A program made the translations under genes and the position numbers. Below the pieces are notes generated by a model, which was not told where the DNA came from, searched no databases, and worked only from the letters and a program-made list of their open reading frames with translations. Below are positions 1 through 12,785 of a stretch of 64,000 nucleotides of DNA, piece by piece; the first letter of the stretch is position 1; every line of letters starts with the position of its first letter. Origin of the DNA: Saccharina japonica (Eukaryota > Sar > Phaeophyceae > Laminariales > Laminariaceae); NCBI GenBank assembly GCA_008828725.1, contig MEHQ01000633.1, positions 227,979 to 291,978 of the forward strand. Direction: 5' to 3'.

Positions 1-1480
1 GTCACTAAAGTATAGGCTCATGTGATAAGACTGGGAGAGGGTACGCGTAGCTAATCTTGTCGGTTCCTCCTTGATGGGAAGCATAATAGAGCGCCCGCTG
101 CTGTCGCGAGGGATCACCGAGCCGAGCCTCTCGCCAAGGGTCTCGGTGTTTTGGCGTCCGCCTTCCCACACCTCAAGCCAACCGCCTTTTTTTACCGCCG
201 AATTTTAAGCCCATCATACATACCATTACACTCTTCTCCTCCCTCCCGGCTATACTCGTACGGTACGTGCCTTGCATTTTTCATCGCGAAAAATTATCAT
301 GTTTTTTTTTCTGTACCCAGGGCACATATCATATATCATGTGCGGTGTAGGCTGGTACAAACACACACGACAAACAAATGGAAATGGAAAATGGTTACGT
401 AGTAAAAAATGTACAATACGATGGTGGAAATACAGACAGTACTCCTAAAATATCATACGTACGTCTTTGTCTTTTTCCCTTCGTTGTTTTTGACCTTTTG
501 CAGTTACACTGCTCGCAGGCCGGGGGTACATCAGTCACACGGGACCATAGTTCCCTTCCCCCGTATCATGTCTGCGTTTATAATCGGGGTGGAGGACTCG
601 ATTTGTTTGCCTGACCGGTGTGAACCCGGCACGGAACACCCCGGCATTATAGGGGCACCAAGATAGAATCAGGGGGCGTGTACCCCCGATTGGTGATGTT
701 GACTTTTCCATTTTTATTTTTACCTTCACATAGCGTGTAGAGGGGAGCGGAGGGCTCCAGACTATCTGTTTTTGACTGGCTTTGATCGCTTTGCGGACCC
801 TTCGGGTTCCACTTTTATTTCAGTATACCTTTTTTTGGGTAAGTTAGCCTGTGACCACGGGAATCGACCGTGTCAAGTGTTGGGTTAGTACGGACAGATG
901 GAGGTACTGGATAGAGAGACCGGCACGGTTTTTAATGTGAAGACAACAACAACAACAACAATACTACTGTCTGTATGTATGCATGCGCCCCTCTCTCTCC
1001 ATCTACCACCTACGATTAACCTTCTCTCTTTTTTGACCTGGCAACGACTTTTTTCATCCTTCTCTTAGGGAGAAAAAGAAGCGTTATTATTTACTACTGG
1101 TATCGTCACGACCAACCAACCATCGATCATCATGCAGCACAAGCAACCCAGCAAACAAGCAACCAGTTTCAAAATCATGTCCACATGCCCACAGGGGTCA
1201 GGGGTACTGTAGCCTTCAGACTAATCTATTCTAAGCTACATATCATACATGCATACTCGTACATACCTGGTATATGTAATTTTTTAAGACAAGTACTTAC
1301 GCAGTGGTATAGAATACGAGACAGCATACACACATATTATGTGCACAAGACACGAAGAAAGATGATAGCAGCAAGCAACAGCAACTGAACATCTCACCAA
1401 CAAACAGCGTACCAATGTACTCGTAATAATGGTGATGGCATTCACGGAAGAAATCAAGTGTATACGTAACCACGATTGCT
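1..1480. other. No gene seen
   Basis: Contains a weak SINE-body fragment (about 220-300), a stretch like the 55726 duplication (880-962, ending in ACAACAACA) and the first TACCTGGTA motif (1264). Confidence 0.6.
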
Positions 1481-1489
1481 AGTGTACAT

Positions 1490-4400
1490 TGTTACTGCTG
1501 TACATAGGCCTCACGTCCACAGGGTTGCCTGATATTAGCCGGTCTCGACGCCGGGTAGGAGAGAAGCAACACCTCCGACAAGATGGACCCTCGGGATCCG
1601 ACACTCGGGTTCCAACACGCATGGGGAAGGGGGTGACGCACTGCCCCCTTTTCCGGCGGTGGGTAGCTGCTCCACAGGAAGAAACGGGCCCGGCGCTAGA
1701 GGGAGAGACCCGTTAGTAAGGGGGAAGCTGAGTCAGAGGGAGGCGCTGCTCCGGGGTGCCACACAGAGAGCCGCCAGACCACAGGGATAGCTCGCCAGCG
1801 AGACAACCCAGAGCCTCCCGCACAAGGTCCAGGCAGGATCGCCTAGATGCAACACCCGGGGCAGCAGCGTCCACACCTATACAGCAGCGAGGGAGGGGGG
1901 TGGTCGGTCATAAAGGATAGATAGACGAGGCCGGATCGAGAGAATCTGGGAGGGATCATGAGCATCTCAAGTGCAGGGCGAGGGGCCGCCAAGAGCCGAG
2001 AGCGAAGCCCCAGGCCCGGGAGTAAGCGCACCGCTTCCGTCCGCAGGACGGGGCGAGGGGGAGGGGGGCAAGGGCGGGGGCGGGGTGTACGTATGACATG
2101 CATGGTCGTAGCCATGCGTATGGCCGGGGGGGTAAAGGGAGAAAACTAGCAGAGAGGGTGGAGATAACGAGGGAGGAGGAGCAGCGGAAACGAGCGAGGT
2201 GTGAACCGGCGGATCGGGGGGGTAAGAAAGGCGGAGGGGCCAAACACGCGGAGGGAGAGCAGCCGCAAGGAATGATGGCAGCGAGCTTATGTATACGTTA
2301 CTAAAACGGCGCGGGACCAACTGCAGGATCCCTCTGAGGCACGGGGCACGGGAATGGGACACGCCCCCCGGTGCCTTCCTGGGCGACACCCAAGGAAATG
2401 TGGTGTGCGGAGTTTGTCGTGTGCCACTCCAGTACGGGTACCGAGTGGTACGTCTTCCATGGAGCAAGGAGGCCCTCGCGAGAGGTGCGGCACCGGCACC
2501 ACTCCGGTGTCCATAAAAAGAACCTGCGGAGCCCAGCACACAAGAAGGAACGCTTTGGAGGCAGCGGTCCTTGACGCGGACCCCGGGTCTTCGCAGTTGG
2601 GCCGAGCCGCGCGAATGGGAGGGGGGGGGGGGGGGACGCTCGAGGCAGGCCACGAGGAGATGTGGGACACGCTGGTGGAAAAATTATCGCCCTGAAGATC
2701 ACACCGACCGTCGTTTCCGCGACCGCGGCGGCTGCAAGCGCTCTGGCGAGCGCTACCACCGAGGTAAGAGGAAGGACATAAATGCTTCCCCATGGCGCGC
2801 GGACGAGGAGTACTATTCGGTAGGTTTCATCAGCTTCCGCAGCGATTTCTCTATCGGCCCACGGAAATGATGGTCATCGATTTGCGGCACCTGTAGTTCA
2901 TCATTTACGCCGACATCACGCGGGAGGAGCTCGCTTCTATCGGACCCCGGAAACGATGGCCAGCGGTTCGCGCATCTGCTACCCATCATCCACACCGACA
3001 TCGGGCGGACGGAGTTTGGCACGGGGCAATCATTGGCAAACATATGTAGGAGAAAACGTTGACGAGCAGGACGCGTTTCCGCCTCTTCTCGCTGCTGAGC
3101 CTCGCTGCGTTCTAGGGGAAGCATGTCGGCCGATTTTCGATAGTATGGCACCCACCACCCGTCTTGCTGTCCCTACGGACTCTGGAGAGGGGCATGTCTC
3201 GGAGTCGCGGCCGAAGGCAGGCGGTAGCTTCAGCCCCCTGTAGACTCCTGTAGCGAGTCTTGACGAAGACTCTTACCTTCACCCCCCCCGCCCAACATCT
3301 CACGGCGCTTCGCGCTTGGTGCCAGCAATGTCTGCCTGGTCGGCGAAGACCCGACATGCTCCGTCCCGGCATTGTAGGGATGCGAGGGTCTATGGTCATA
3401 CGACTACGGCCATGCATGAAAATGAAGTACACCCCCTAGCGGGTTGCCCGGTCCCGGTGGGCGCGCCGTCTCTGGCAGCTGGTACAGAGAGGCTGTGTGT
3501 TCGCAGCGTGACGGCCCCGGGTGTGGCGAACTTGCCCAAATGTTGTTGAGCTTTCCGGGAGTCAGTGAGGTGACGGCATCGTGCGCGCCGTCAGCATGTT
3601 TTTCTCTGAGGGCCTAGGGGGTGGGGTCGTCCTCCGCCGTACGGAGGCCTCGGTCTAGCCAAGATTTAGGGACGATACCAGCCATCGATTCCTTTTGGGA
3701 ACCGAATCCTCCCTCAGGCTTGTTTCAAGCTGGGAGATGATGCTTGACGCAGCGAGCGCACCCCTCACTCGGTCTGCCGAGGGGCCGGTATGGTGCGTCA
3801 GAACCTCCGGTAATACCCTGACCCTGCTCCCGATATCAGCGGACGTTCTCCTCGCTCCCGTCAACGGAAACCCTAATCCTCCCGGCCCCGTCGAGAGGCG
3901 CGCTTGGGCTTGCCGACGAGGCTTCAATGTCAGCCGGCCAACCGTGCAACCCCTCTTGAAAGAACGACTGTGCCTCCTCCGCTCCCGGTCGCGGTAGCTC
4001 GAGGATTTTCTTCGTGTACCCACTGCGCCCCGTTCGTTATTTTTACTCTCCTGCGTGGTTCAAGGGACGAAAAACTCGTATCCAAGCCACGATCGAGGTA
4101 GCTTGCAATACACGCTCTCGGTAGCTTGTCTTATTCTCGACGAATTCGATGGCGACGAGGACCGCCGCTTGCTTGTCCGGCATGTCCGTGGGGCAGCGCG
4201 CGTGGCACTCGTCCGCGCCTCCGTCCCTCACAACCGCCACCGCGCGCTTAGCGGCGTACTTCTCTGTGACGATCGGGGCGTCCACCACCGCCGCCACCAC
4301 CACCACCACCACGACCGCGACCACCGTTACTCTTGCTTCTTCCTATTAAGCGATGCAGACATCTCGACACGTTGCAGGAGGAGATAAACTCTCCTCCGCC

Positions 4401-4790
4401 GTCGGGGCGTGTCCTTTCGGGGGGAGCAAGCACGGTCTTGGTGGGGTTGGCCACGATGCCGATCGACGTCGTCTAGCTCGCGACGGAGGGAGGCAACAGC
4501 TCTAACCCATAACGCCGAGATATATATATATATATGTGTATACTAAGTATGTATGTATCACCCATCTATACGATAGCTTCCCCTCCTTCTCTCATCAAAC
4601 TCCCCGCGGGCGCTCTTCAGCCCCGGCCGCAACTCAAGGCAGAACATCGCCGGCCCTATAGATCCCCCCTTGTGGACTGGACCCCACTGGAGCTAGCGAT
4701 CGTCCGGGTCTCTCCGTAGTCCATCCGGGATAGCACGCTAGCTGGTCTCGCACCGTAACATTTCGCCGAAAAAAACTGTAGTAGTTGGCA
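1490..4790. other. GC-rich region with broken reading frames, no gene supported
   Basis: Much more GC-rich than its flanks, with several frames of 90-230 codons on both strands. The most protein-like are minus-strand 4324-4043 (end YRERVLQATSIVAWIRVFR) and 3151-2813 (start RKSADMLPLERSEAQQREE). Neither has recognised motifs or supporting splice sites. A degraded transposon ending in the repeat tail at 3442 is the likeliest explanation. Confidence 0.4.
3289..3442 (+). mobile_element. Poly(C)-tailed repeat, 3' fragment
   Basis: Plus-strand copy from CATCTCACGGCGCTTCG to AATGAAGTACACCCCC, with only a five-base C tail. It may mark the 3' end of a longer element covering the GC-rich sequence upstream. 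Confidence 0.65.
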
Positions 4791-4817
4791 AACTCCTCAA
4801 AACAGCCCATTGTCCTA

Positions 4818-5225
4818 ATTGAGAATTACCTTTCCGATGAGAATGAAAATCGAAAATATTGGTTTTTGAATTGTGGGAGATTAACTTCCCTCACAGTCAT
4901 TGTTTTCACTGTAAACTATTATCAGTTGTGACACCCGTCGATGACAAAAAAAAAACGAAATCGGCATCGGCAGTCTCAAGATATCGAAGATCCCAGAAAA
5001 TCTGGATTTATGGGCGAGGTACCTCGCTCATAAATGCAAAGTCCCATAAATCCTCGATTTTACGAGCCTGTTAAGGTTGATTTCGTTTTGTTTTCGTGGA
5101 TCGATACCTACCATCGCGGAACATATTTTCTAGGTCAAATTTTGATCGTGAGCGAAATACAACTCTTAAACAATAACAAAGTACTAAAATCGATTTTCAT
5201 TCTCATCGGAAAGGCAATTCTCAAT
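4818..5225. mobile_element. Terminal-inverted-repeat element, 408 bp
   Basis: Nearly perfect inverted ends of about 36 bp (ATTGAGAATTACCTTTCCGA and its complement at 5190-5225) around an AT-rich interior with no good reading frame. Single copy in the window. Confidence 0.75.
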
Positions 5226-5678
5226 CAGGAAAATCGGCTCTTTCAAGCACGGCAGTTGGCCTGTGGACGGTGTTGAAAGCCTTGGAGCAGTCGGTGGGAA
5301 CGAGCCAATTGTTCCGTGTCGTGTACGTAGCGCTCCTGCCCTCGGCTTCACATGCTCCGCGACGCCTCCTGGCACCGCGGTCCCAAACCGCCTAACCTCG
5401 CGATTGACCTCCTCCAGCTGCCGCGGGCCGCCGCTGCCGCATAGCCCCCCCGCGGCAAATGAAGCCACCTCCACGAGTACGGTGGAGGCGAGGTGCCCCT
5501 GCCACGTGCGATGCAGTCGACGTGTGGACGCGCCATGCAACACGCAACACGCGACACGCGCACCGCATCTGCCCCCCCCCCAAACCCGGAGAGCAGGTGA
5601 ACCGAAACCCACCCCCCCCTCCTGTAATATCTCCGCGATCTCCCGCACACCCTCAAACGGCTTGGGATGCCTGACCAA
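5184..5678 (-). other. Open frame of unknown status
   Basis: 164 codons in GC-rich sequence. The first 20 residues (MVRHPKPFEGVREIAEILQE) end at a possible AG/G junction and the middle (LEEVNREVRRFGTAVPGGVA) looks protein-like. The last 30 codons run into the end of the 4818-5225 inverted-repeat element, so the frame as such cannot be an intact gene. Possible exon or transposon remnant. Confidence 0.3.
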
Positions 5679-5689
5679 AAGATCGACAA

Positions 5690-6980
5690 CAAAAAGAAGA
5701 AGAAGAAGTGAGGAGCCCCTTTACGGCGGGCCGGAGCCTGAAAAAAAAGGACATACATCATCACCAGGAGAATATATTTTTTACTCTAGGGAGGGGCCGA
5801 ACTCGGACTAACGAGATGGGGCCGAACTCGGACTACCGAGACGAGTCCCCATCGTGCTGTTGGTAGATGAGCCTGCCGCGCAGACTCCGCAAGCGTGGGG
5901 ACGGGGACGGGGATGGGGACAGGGACACCTGTGTGGCGGCGGCGCTGACCACGACGGGTCAGCTTTTGCCTCTGCCACCTCCGACGTGTGCAAGCGCCAA
6001 CAACTACACTGGTCGGGGACAAGCTTACGCTTTAGGTGTCCGTCGACGAGGAAAGCTATGTACTTTCGCGCGGCTGGAAAGCTTTTCGGGGTTTCTCGCG
6101 GGAGAAGGGTGGCTTTTTTTTTTCATCGATCAGCTACGTAGAGGCGCAAGTGTCGTGGGAGGGAAGGGATGGCAGGTCCCGCTCTCCCTCCCTTGCTATG
6201 AAGGCAATCTTCAAGGAGCGAGCGCCTCCTGCCTATACGTGAGAGTCTCAGTTGTCACACAGGTAGCCATCTTGAGAGGAGGATGCCTCGCTTTAAAATC
6301 CAGTTGTGGGGTCGCCAGGAGGTTAGGAGGAGCAGGGGCGGCGGCGGGGGGGAGGGAGGGGGGTACTACAGGCTAATAATCATGGCAGAGGGATGGAGCC
6401 TGGGTACGGCTGGGGATGCAAAAACTGCCACTCTGTCCCTAAGTATAAAAATATTAAAATTTAATGCAAATGTTCATTAACTTTCGGTACAGAGAGGTAT
6501 GCCATGATAGCAAGTTAGAGAAAGGGCAACAGGAAGAGTGGGTCGGTTTTAGGCCGGAGGCTGCTGATAGAGAAACATAGAAATATATGTAAATCATGCA
6601 AAGATAAGTGAACGTGCGGCATGAACTTAGTTGTTCGACTTCCGCGTTTCCTTTGGGTTTTCCTCGCCTTGATGCAGTTGGCTGTTCATGAGTGATCTAG
6701 ACAACACGAGCTGAGACAGTGTCAGAGGGGAAACAATAAAAATAAAAATAAAACATGAACAAGATACGAGTATGTTTTAGGTTTAAAAAATAAGCTCTTT
6801 ACTTTTTACCCCCCCCCTAAACTGTATTTTGAGAACAACTCAAGGTGAAACATCCCGATGAGGGCTTAGGTATACAAAAAAACGATAAGGCATGCCTTGT
6901 AAGGCATATGCCTTATTGGGTGTATAGCTCCCCACAGTTGAGGATACTAATAGTCAGTGAAAAACGCCTACAGCACTAGA
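5690..6980. other. No gene seen
   Basis: GC-rich to about 6450 with overlapping frames on both strands, then AT-rich unique sequence. Nothing recognised. Confidence 0.5.
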
Positions 6981-6984
6981 GGCA

Positions 6985-7340
6985 TGGCCCACGTTTTTTT
7001 TTTTTCTCCATCCCATTTCTTATCTTCGCCCTTCTATTCTCTCTCCCTCTTTAGTAGTAACACAGATCCGGGGTCACTAAGTAGGCTCTTCTCCCCCCTC
7101 CCCACTACGGTACGTGCCTTGCATTTTTATCGCGAGAAGATTTTGGCACTTTCTTCCCTCGTCAACTCTCTCTCGTCGAGTTGTGCTTACCCACGCTATA
7201 ATACGCGCTCTCGACAGCAGTTGGCGTCATTTGAGAATAAAAATCTCCATACATACGGAGACTCGAACCGCATTACGCTGTGCTCCGTCAGAAACGCCTG
7301 CGGTACAAAACTACCCCTCCTACCGCACTGCTGTACAGGG
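6985..7340 (-). mobile_element. tRNA-derived SINE, copy
   Basis: On the minus strand a tRNA-like head precedes a shared body of about 200 bp (CTACTTTGTGACCCCGGATC type, AGGGAGGGAG, then GGGATGG). The body recurs at 18765-19080, 19080-19215, 36283-36478 and 47705-48042, with a weak fragment at about 220-300. The head of this copy has decayed. Confidence 0.6.
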
Positions 7341-7344
7341 CGAC

Positions 7345-9380
7345 GAATGCTACGATACGAGAGGTGCACCATGTTTTTGCCTTTTAAGGGTGGTCACTTA
7401 GGGGGCGTCATACCTCACCGGAAAAACGATTTTGCAAAAAAACAAAAGTGCTATCCGACCAACAGTCCCATGAGCTAGGTATACTATGGAAAATATGGCA
7501 ACACAAAAAATGAAAAAACGACGAATTTGGGTTAAGGGCCCGTTTAGGACTCCAGTCCCGAGGTGGGGACAAAACACTTGGAATTTGACTGGAATAGTTA
7601 GTTTTGGACAGTGCAGTTCTAAAAGGGTCAAGGAGCCCGATCGTTCAGAAAACGCTTCAGCCAAAAAGAGGTATACCCTTTACCTCTATCGTGCCACGCG
7701 TCAGGCAGCGATATTGAGTAGAGTTCCTCAGTCAGAAAAAAAAAAAAAATGCCTCAGAAGGCATGAAAAAAGTGCCCATTTTACCCCCCATCGTATATTA
7801 TATACACACGTTCTTTTCGTTTTTCGGAAATCTCTCGGGAAAATTCTACTTAGTATTTTCTCGGAAAATCTCGAGCTGAGTTTTTTTTTGTGGGTTTCTT
7901 TTTTTTATATATTTTTAGGGCCGCTCGGTACGTATACTTATTAAGTGTTTTTCGATGCCATCGTGAAGAGAAAACATCATCAATGTTCGCAGAATAAGAT
8001 TATGATGTATCTGGCCTTCATGCGCGACCGGAGAAATCATCCATGACTCTCTACGTACGTAGCAGGTATTGACGTAGCAGAAACTCGAGTTCCGACTGTC
8101 GGTAGAAGAGGGGAAGAACGGTGCTCGTTCGTCGTGTGTTTCCTGCCTCTCGTGCACGGCCGCGATGAGTATAGCGGAGGTACACGGGCCGATGGCACGA
8201 CCGACACTGCTTGCTGCTGCTGCTGCTGCTGCTGCTATTGATAGGCCTAGAGGTTAGGACTATTGTTGGAGTTTTGGTAATAAAATCACACCATGATGAT
8301 ATCTCGAAGGACACGCAAATATTGTTTATTTTCGTTTTTTTTTTTTCCCCCCGTCAATTTTACAGCGCATACATTAACAATTCAGTCCACAGTGTATAGA
8401 CTGGTGTTCTCGTCTCCCTTCTTTTAGTCGCGCGTGGCGCGAAAGCTCGCTGGCAGAAACAACGCACCGAGTCGTACCCCATCCCTCTTTACCCCAGCCC
8501 CCCCCCCCCGCCCTATTCCCCTCCCCTCCTTCCCTATGATGCGTGTACTCGCTTGAATGGCGTCACTATTAATACTATGTACGTACGTATCTTATACGTA
8601 TATAACTACTTTTTTCTGTCGTTCGTTGTTGTTCCTACTTCTGTCGCCTTTCCTTGTGCTACGCACGGACTGTTCTGTCCATGGCAGTCTTTTCGTGTCG
8701 AACTACGGGGTGCATCTACGTACGTATGCATATGCCACCCCCCAGCACCTACATGCCACCACCCCCACTCCGTCACCATCAGCATCAGCTTCTGTGAAAC
8801 AGATGGTAAGTACGACGTACGTACGTAAGCAGTTGGTACGTATATACGATACTGTGCTGTACGTACGTAAGTACTTCGGATATTTCCTATCGCGCTGAAC
8901 AAAAAATGGAGCAGCACCAAACCAGTAGCAGCACGTTACACGCCGTCAGTATCATATATGCCATCATCAGCAGAAAGAAGCGAACTATTAATAACGCCAC
9001 ACCCCAAACATACGATATGCAGCATACATTAAACACCAGTACCGACAAACAAACAAACAAACAAACAAACAAACAAACAGCAGCAGCAGCAGCAGTAGTA
9101 TTAATAGTGGCAATCGAGCGCTGAAACTACAGGGGGCACAAAACAAATAACCAAAATAACGTTATTACCTCCCTTAAGAGCTACAACCATTGTTTTTTTG
9201 GGGGAGGGGGGATATACACGTACGTATAATAACTGAGGTTACGTATATACGTACGTACGTAGGGTGGGACATTTTTTTTTTTCAGTAGCGTGAGGGTTAA
9301 CTATGATGATACCGGTAAAGCACGCACTACTCTGTCCCTGAATATAGGAAAAAAAATGTATTTGGATGTTTTATCCAAAC
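7345..9380. other. No gene seen
   Basis: Holds a diverged family B repeat with its usual neighbour (7530-7695), CTG and ACAA tracts and ACGTACGT-rich stretches. No exon recognised. Confidence 0.55.
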
Positions 9381-9384
9381 TTAT

Positions 9385-9560
9385 CTTTAGAGACGGATTG
9401 GCTTATACTTAGAGACATATTGGCTTATACTTAGAGACAGCCTGGCATATCTTTAGGGACAGATTGGCTTATCTTTAAGGACAGATTGGCTTATACTTGG
9501 GGACAGATTGGCTTATCTTTAAGGAGAGATTGGCTTATATTCAGGTACAGATTGGTATAT
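9385..9560. repeat. 25-bp tandem repeat, seven units
   Basis: Units near AGAGACAGATTGGCTTATAC / TTTAGGGACAGATTGGC. Confidence 0.78.
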
Positions 9561-9699
9561 TGCACCTGCTCGTATCGACAACTATTAACTCTCCTTTGGG
9601 GAATCAGAGGGGGGGGGGGGGGGGGGCGGAAAAAAGGGGAGGAGAAATTNGGGGGGGGGGGGGAGTGGTCGAAAAAAGGTGACGACAAATTCTAATTTC

Positions 9700-9896
9700 T
9701 AATATACAGCGCAATATCGCCCACCCGAGATCGCCCGGCCTGCTATTAATAGGGATGGTGTGTACAGTATAGGGAGTTGGTAAAAGGCTTAGTTTGGGTA
9801 GTAGGCGATTGGTTAACTTTTTAGCAGTCGTAGCATCCGCTGCTCCTTATACATGTCCGCCAGAGTGGCAGGCCCTTGCACCGATTGCTCCTGTTG

Positions 9897-9942
<46 letters not shown>

Positions 9943-10440
9943 ACTGCCGAGATTCAAGGGCGATCGCATGTGGTGTTGTGGTAAGACAAACAAATACCTT
10001 GAAAAAAAAATGGCATCATCAGTACTACAGTAGGACATCGTTTTTTTTTTGGGACCGCGGGGATCGAATCTCACCACACCCTCCACAATAAAGCCTTTTC
10101 TTTTTTAAGAAAAAAAGGTCAGAGCTTCCCCATATATATGTCGAACCTGATACCAACAGACACAACTGCAGTAAAAAGCGTTGAAATCGCACAGGGGTGG
10201 TGGAGCGATCGTTTTTTTCAGCGCTCGATTTTTTTTTTCCTGAACGGGAGAAGGTTTAGGTTTCTCCTCCAAATACCGAACCACGGCGTTTTCGGAGCTA
10301 AGATCTGGTCGAGAGCCTTCCTTCCGAAAATATAATGTCCGACTTTTTTGGTTAGCACCACCCTTACCGTTGTCGAGAAAAACGATCGCTGATATCGCAC
10401 CCCTCTACGAACTCAGCGCTGTTTATGGGTATACGAAGTA
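9700..10440. other. No gene seen; CTG tract and an imperfect inverted repeat
   Basis: (CTG)n at 9896-9941. The ends near 10190-10215 and 10380-10405 (GGGGTG and GCGATCGTTTTT) are inverted, which suggests a decayed short element. Confidence 0.45.
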
Positions 10441-10444
10441 GTAC

Positions 10445-10685
10445 CTTAGGGTCGTTCTTATCGAGCAACCTTTTTTTCCGAAATGTCCAAATATTGTTTT
10501 CGCGCAATATTTAGTATTGCCATATTTTCCTAAAATAATTTCCAAATATTGGAATGCGAATCCTTCCGAATATTTTGCCCTCTGTTAAAATTCCAAACTT
10601 TCCAAATAAATCCTGTTTTTCCTGCTTTCCCTAAAAAAGTATTGAATTTTTTGGAAAACTATTGCTCGATAAGAACGACCCTTAG
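10445..10685. mobile_element. Terminal-inverted-repeat element, 241 bp
   Basis: Perfect 24-bp inverted ends (CTTAGGGTCGTTCTTATC at the left; complement at 10662-10685) around an AT-rich interior rich in TCCAAATATT. Single copy in the window; MITE-like. Confidence 0.75.
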
Positions 10686-10755
10686 CAGGGTGTGTCGGGG
10701 AGTGCAACTGAAAGGAGATGTACGGCCGCCACCCCGCGCAGCATGGTGGTCACGA

Positions 10756-10781
10756 TGATGATGTTGGGTGATGATGTTGGG

Positions 10782-10857
<76 letters not shown>

Positions 10858-11000
10858 ACTGATGATGATGATGGTGGTGATGGTGATGGTGATGGTGATG
10901 ATTATGACGATGATGGATGATACTGATGATGATGATGATGATGGTGATGATGATGGATGATGTATTGGTGATGATGATGTTTGTTGTGATTCGGATATCG
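10756..11000. repeat. (GAT)n trinucleotide tract
   Basis: About 80 units of GAT with scattered GGT changes; TGATGTTGGG block at the start. Confidence 0.85.
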
Positions 11001-11243
11001 GCATAGATTCATCGTGGATTGCGGAGTTTCATATGGATGATGGCTTTTATGATGTGGCGGTAAGGGACCGTTTGAGTGGCGGGAATTATATTCCCCCGCT
11101 TGTTGGTAGGATGCTGCGCATCCTATCACTGTGCTTAATAATCGATGTATTTGCGTGTTCTTCCTGCGAGCTATGTGAGCTCCCCTCTTGATTGTCCTCG
11201 ACTGATACCTGCTCGAGCCTAGATGCAACCAATACGCTCCTAG

Positions 11244-11298
11244 ATGCAACCAATAGATGATGATGATGACGATGATGATGATGATGACGATGGTCATG

Positions 11299-11339
<41 letters not shown>

Positions 11340-11999
11340 GGTGATGATAATGATAATGATGATGACGGTGATGACGATGATCATGACGATATTGATGATG
11401 ATGATGGTGATGACGATGACGACGATGACGATTACGACGATGATAATGGTGATGGTGATGCTGGTGACGATGATGATGATGGTGATGCTGATGATGATGC
11501 TGATTATGATGATGATGATCATGATGATGACGACGATGATAATGATGATGATGGAGATGATTATGACGATGACGATGATGATGATGTTGACAACGACGAT
11601 GATGACGATGGTGAAGATGATGATGATATTTTTGCTGTTGTACGTTCTCTTCCTATGGACAGAAGATTTCACGACTCGGACAAATCGTCATCTACTGAGA
11701 AGACCATATCGAGTCCCCCCTCACCTGCTTTTGTGAGATGTTTTCGTGCGGGATCTGCATATGTAGTACAGATCCAAGAGAGGAAACACATGCTATACCA
11801 ACATCCGGATTATACGGCTCTCATCCGGCAACACGATAAGCTATTATTATATCATACAGACAAAAGGAATATTTCTGCCCCGAAATATTCAGATAGTCAA
11901 GTGATAATGAATAATCCGTCGGAGGTGTGTAAGATTAAAAATGCCCAACTCTGTCGCGTTAAGGTTGCTATGCCTGAGTCCCAATACCTGAAGAAGTAG
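11244..11999 (+). other. Asp-rich open frame over a (GAT/GAC)n tract
   Basis: A 251-codon frame: about 130 residues are almost pure Asp (tract 11253-11625), then about 120 residues of ordinary composition (from DIFAVVRSLPMDRRF to MPESQYLKK, stop). The second half is not repetitive and would be the only reason to suspect a gene. No splice sites, homologue or codon bias supports it. It is probably a chance frame through a microsatellite. Confidence 0.25.
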
Positions 12000-12097
12000 G
12001 CTTAATAGTATCAAAACCCCGAACATACCAGGGCTTTTCACGGCGCGAGTTTTTCTTGCGGTGCTGTGATATTCGGTGTGGTTTTACCGAATCGATT

Positions 12098-12302
12098 TGA
12101 ACCGAACCGGACCGAACCGAACCGAACCGAACCGAACCGAACCGAACCGAACCGAACCGAACCGAACCGAACCGAACCGAACCGAACCGAACCGAACCGA
12201 ACCGAACACCGAACACCGAACGCCGAACACCGAACACCGAACACCAAACACCGAACACCGAACACCGAATACCGAACACCGAACACCGAACACCGAACCG
12301 AA
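12098..12302. repeat. (ACCGA)n followed by (ACACCGA)n
   Basis: About 21 pentamer units (12108-12208), then about 12 heptamer units (12208-12300), which arose by an AC insertion into the pentamer. Similar GGGTC/CGGGT tracts lie at 14790-14840 and 53390-53475. Confidence 0.85.
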
Positions 12303-12785
12303 CCGCAACGCACGATTTTTTCTTTCATCAAAATCGTATCGAACCACACCGTAGAGATTCTGCAAATAGAAACACGGCATCTTTCTTCGATGCCACACCG
12401 CGAAAAGCCTTGGAAAATACCTTGGGACATATATACGTAGTTCAGCACTAACATCATCAGCGTTTTCCCCTCTTTCTGTGTACCATCTCATCTTGCTCTT
12501 GGGCCTAAATCCCCGTCCTTTTTTTCGCTGCAGCTTCACGATCCCGGGAGCTCTCTTAAACTAGGCCGGGCTATCTCCCCCCCCTCCCAGGTACGAGACC
12601 CGCCTTCGTTTATATCACGCGAGAAGGGTAATCAACATGCTAGATTGTCAGATTGGTCGAGCCCGAAAGTGTATTTTTTGTTAGCAATGTACTGCAGCAC
12701 GGCTACGCCCACTAGGTAGCCTACTGAGTGGCATGGCTTATATTTCGGTAGTAGACTGAAACAGGGAGGAGCAGGGTTCTTATAC

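Noticed and set aside
1967-2653. 228-codon minus-strand frame in GC-rich sequence
   Set aside because: Pro/Ser/Arg-rich with overlapping frames of similar length on both strands, no motif, no splice context. Likely chance in high GC.
12038-12539. Frames rich in VRFGS or EPNRT repeats
   Set aside because: Translations of the (ACCGA)n and (ACACCGA)n tracts.
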